Of a stretch of 36,078 nt of DNA, positions 35,817-36,078 are shown piece after piece. The DNA lies in IMG/VR virus record IMGVR_UViG_3300010293_000019, positions 1 to 36,078 of that record; one strand, 5' to 3'. A program made the translations under genes and the position numbers. The notes beneath the pieces are model-generated. The model ran no database searches. It had not been told where the DNA came from and worked only from the letters and a program-made list of their open reading frames with translations. Source of the DNA: a virus. How positions within the stretch are numbered: the first letter of the stretch is position 1; every line of letters begins with the position of its first letter.

Positions 35817-36078
35817 TTAACCGGTAATTTTGTAAAATTGCTCCACACGAGTAAGCCATTTTTCTAAATATTCATCAAACATGTTGGGTGTTAAATCAAA
35901 TTGTTGATATTGTAAGTCTTTAGTACACATGAAAATATGTCCCTCTTTAATGTCAGTTCCATGCACTTCATTATGAGCCAATGCATACGCAACCAACTGT
36001 AGTAGGTAATCTTCGATATACTCCTTTTTCTTAAGTCGATTCGATTGTTTGTGGTCACAAATTGACGGCTTTCCTTTA
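35817..36078 (-). CDS. PD-(D/E)XK exonuclease (RecB/MGME1-like), C-terminal part
   Basis: Only the last 86 codons are in the window; the gene enters from the right edge. The sequence GKPSICDHKQSNRLKKKEYI, then EDYLLQLVAYALAHNEVHGT carries the D-x-K of motif III (DHK) and the Gln/Tyr helix (LQLVAYA) typical of RecB-family nucleases, in the subgroup often named for mitochondrial genome maintenance exonuclease 1. Such phage enzymes act in recombination or DNA degradation. The N-terminal part, and so the other catalytic residues, cannot be seen. Confidence 0.78.
   Translation of the reverse strand, partial: KGKPSICDHKQSNRLKKKEYIEDYLLQLVAYALAHNEVHGTDIKEGHIFMCTKDLQYQQFDLTPNMFDEYLEKWLTRVEQFYKITG

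Noticed and set aside
1-36078. tRNA genes and CRISPR arrays
   Set aside because: The gaps between genes are short, and none shows a cloverleaf with a T-loop GTTCRA motif or regularly spaced direct repeats with spacers.

Overview
The window is part of the genome of a large, tailed, T4-like bacteriophage (Caudoviricetes, myovirus type). Evidence seen in the sequence: tightly packed genes with 1-20 nt overlaps, almost all on the minus strand; several T4-type late promoter octamers (TATAAATA and one-base variants); a PAAR spike protein, two tail fibre/tailspike proteins, class Ia ribonucleotide reductase with glutaredoxin, and many freestanding homing endonucleases. The host is probably a Gram-negative proteobacterium: several phage proteins carry lipobox or Sec signals, one ends in an outer-membrane beta-signal, the bS21, omega and IbpA-like proteins are proteobacterial in type, and a second promoter family fits sigma70 (TTGAC[A/T/C], usually 17 bp, TATAAT). 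The host genus cannot be fixed from the sequence.

Layout. 1-1.6 kb: the start of clpP (cut by the window edge), a GIY-YIG homing endonuclease and a SprT-like metalloprotease. 1.6-11.3 kb: an accessory block with its own sigma70-type promoters. It encodes at least six exported proteins (an LPP20-like lipoprotein, two small lipoproteins, two Sec-secreted proteins, and an 812-aa FG-GAP lipoprotein with a barrel-like C-terminus), an RNA polymerase omega homologue, an Ala/Lys-rich histone-H1-like protein, two HNH enzymes and small unknowns. 11.3-15.8 kb: a tail fibre followed by a sugar-modification set (GATM-family amidinotransferase, UDP-glucose-dehydrogenase family enzyme, glycosyltransferase). 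15.8-19.1 kb: HD phosphohydrolase, a decayed PD-(D/E)XK homing endonuclease, DEDDh exonuclease, ClpS, an IbpA-like small heat-shock protein and ribosomal protein bS21. 19.1-25.9 kb: a coiled-coil membrane protein, a run of small unknown genes, a ParB-like DGQH protein, a P-loop kinase and a second HExxH protein. 25.9-27.7 kb: PAAR-peptidase M15 spike tip, its neighbour, and an Sm-like protein. 27.7-33.7 kb: glutaredoxin, nrdB and an nrdA gene split in two by an opposite-strand HNH endonuclease, with another HNH gene between nrdB and the second half of nrdA. 33.7-36.1 kb: an unknown, a beta-helix tailspike, a 38-aa ORF and the end of a RecB/MGME1-like nuclease.

How it works together. The phage carries substitute parts for four host machines: transcription (omega), translation (bS21), proteolysis (ClpP plus ClpS) and protein holding (Hsp20). 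It makes dNTPs with its own reductase and remodels the host envelope with a set of exported proteins. The tail genes pair fibres with a sugar pathway that could decorate them.

The least expected signals are: a conserved 28-29 nt RNA hairpin shared by the 5' leaders of hsp20 and a 70-aa gene, with one covarying pair; the nrdA split with a Hint-like tail; a palindromic divergent late promoter inside that split; and late promoters that double as Asp-Lys-stop codons.
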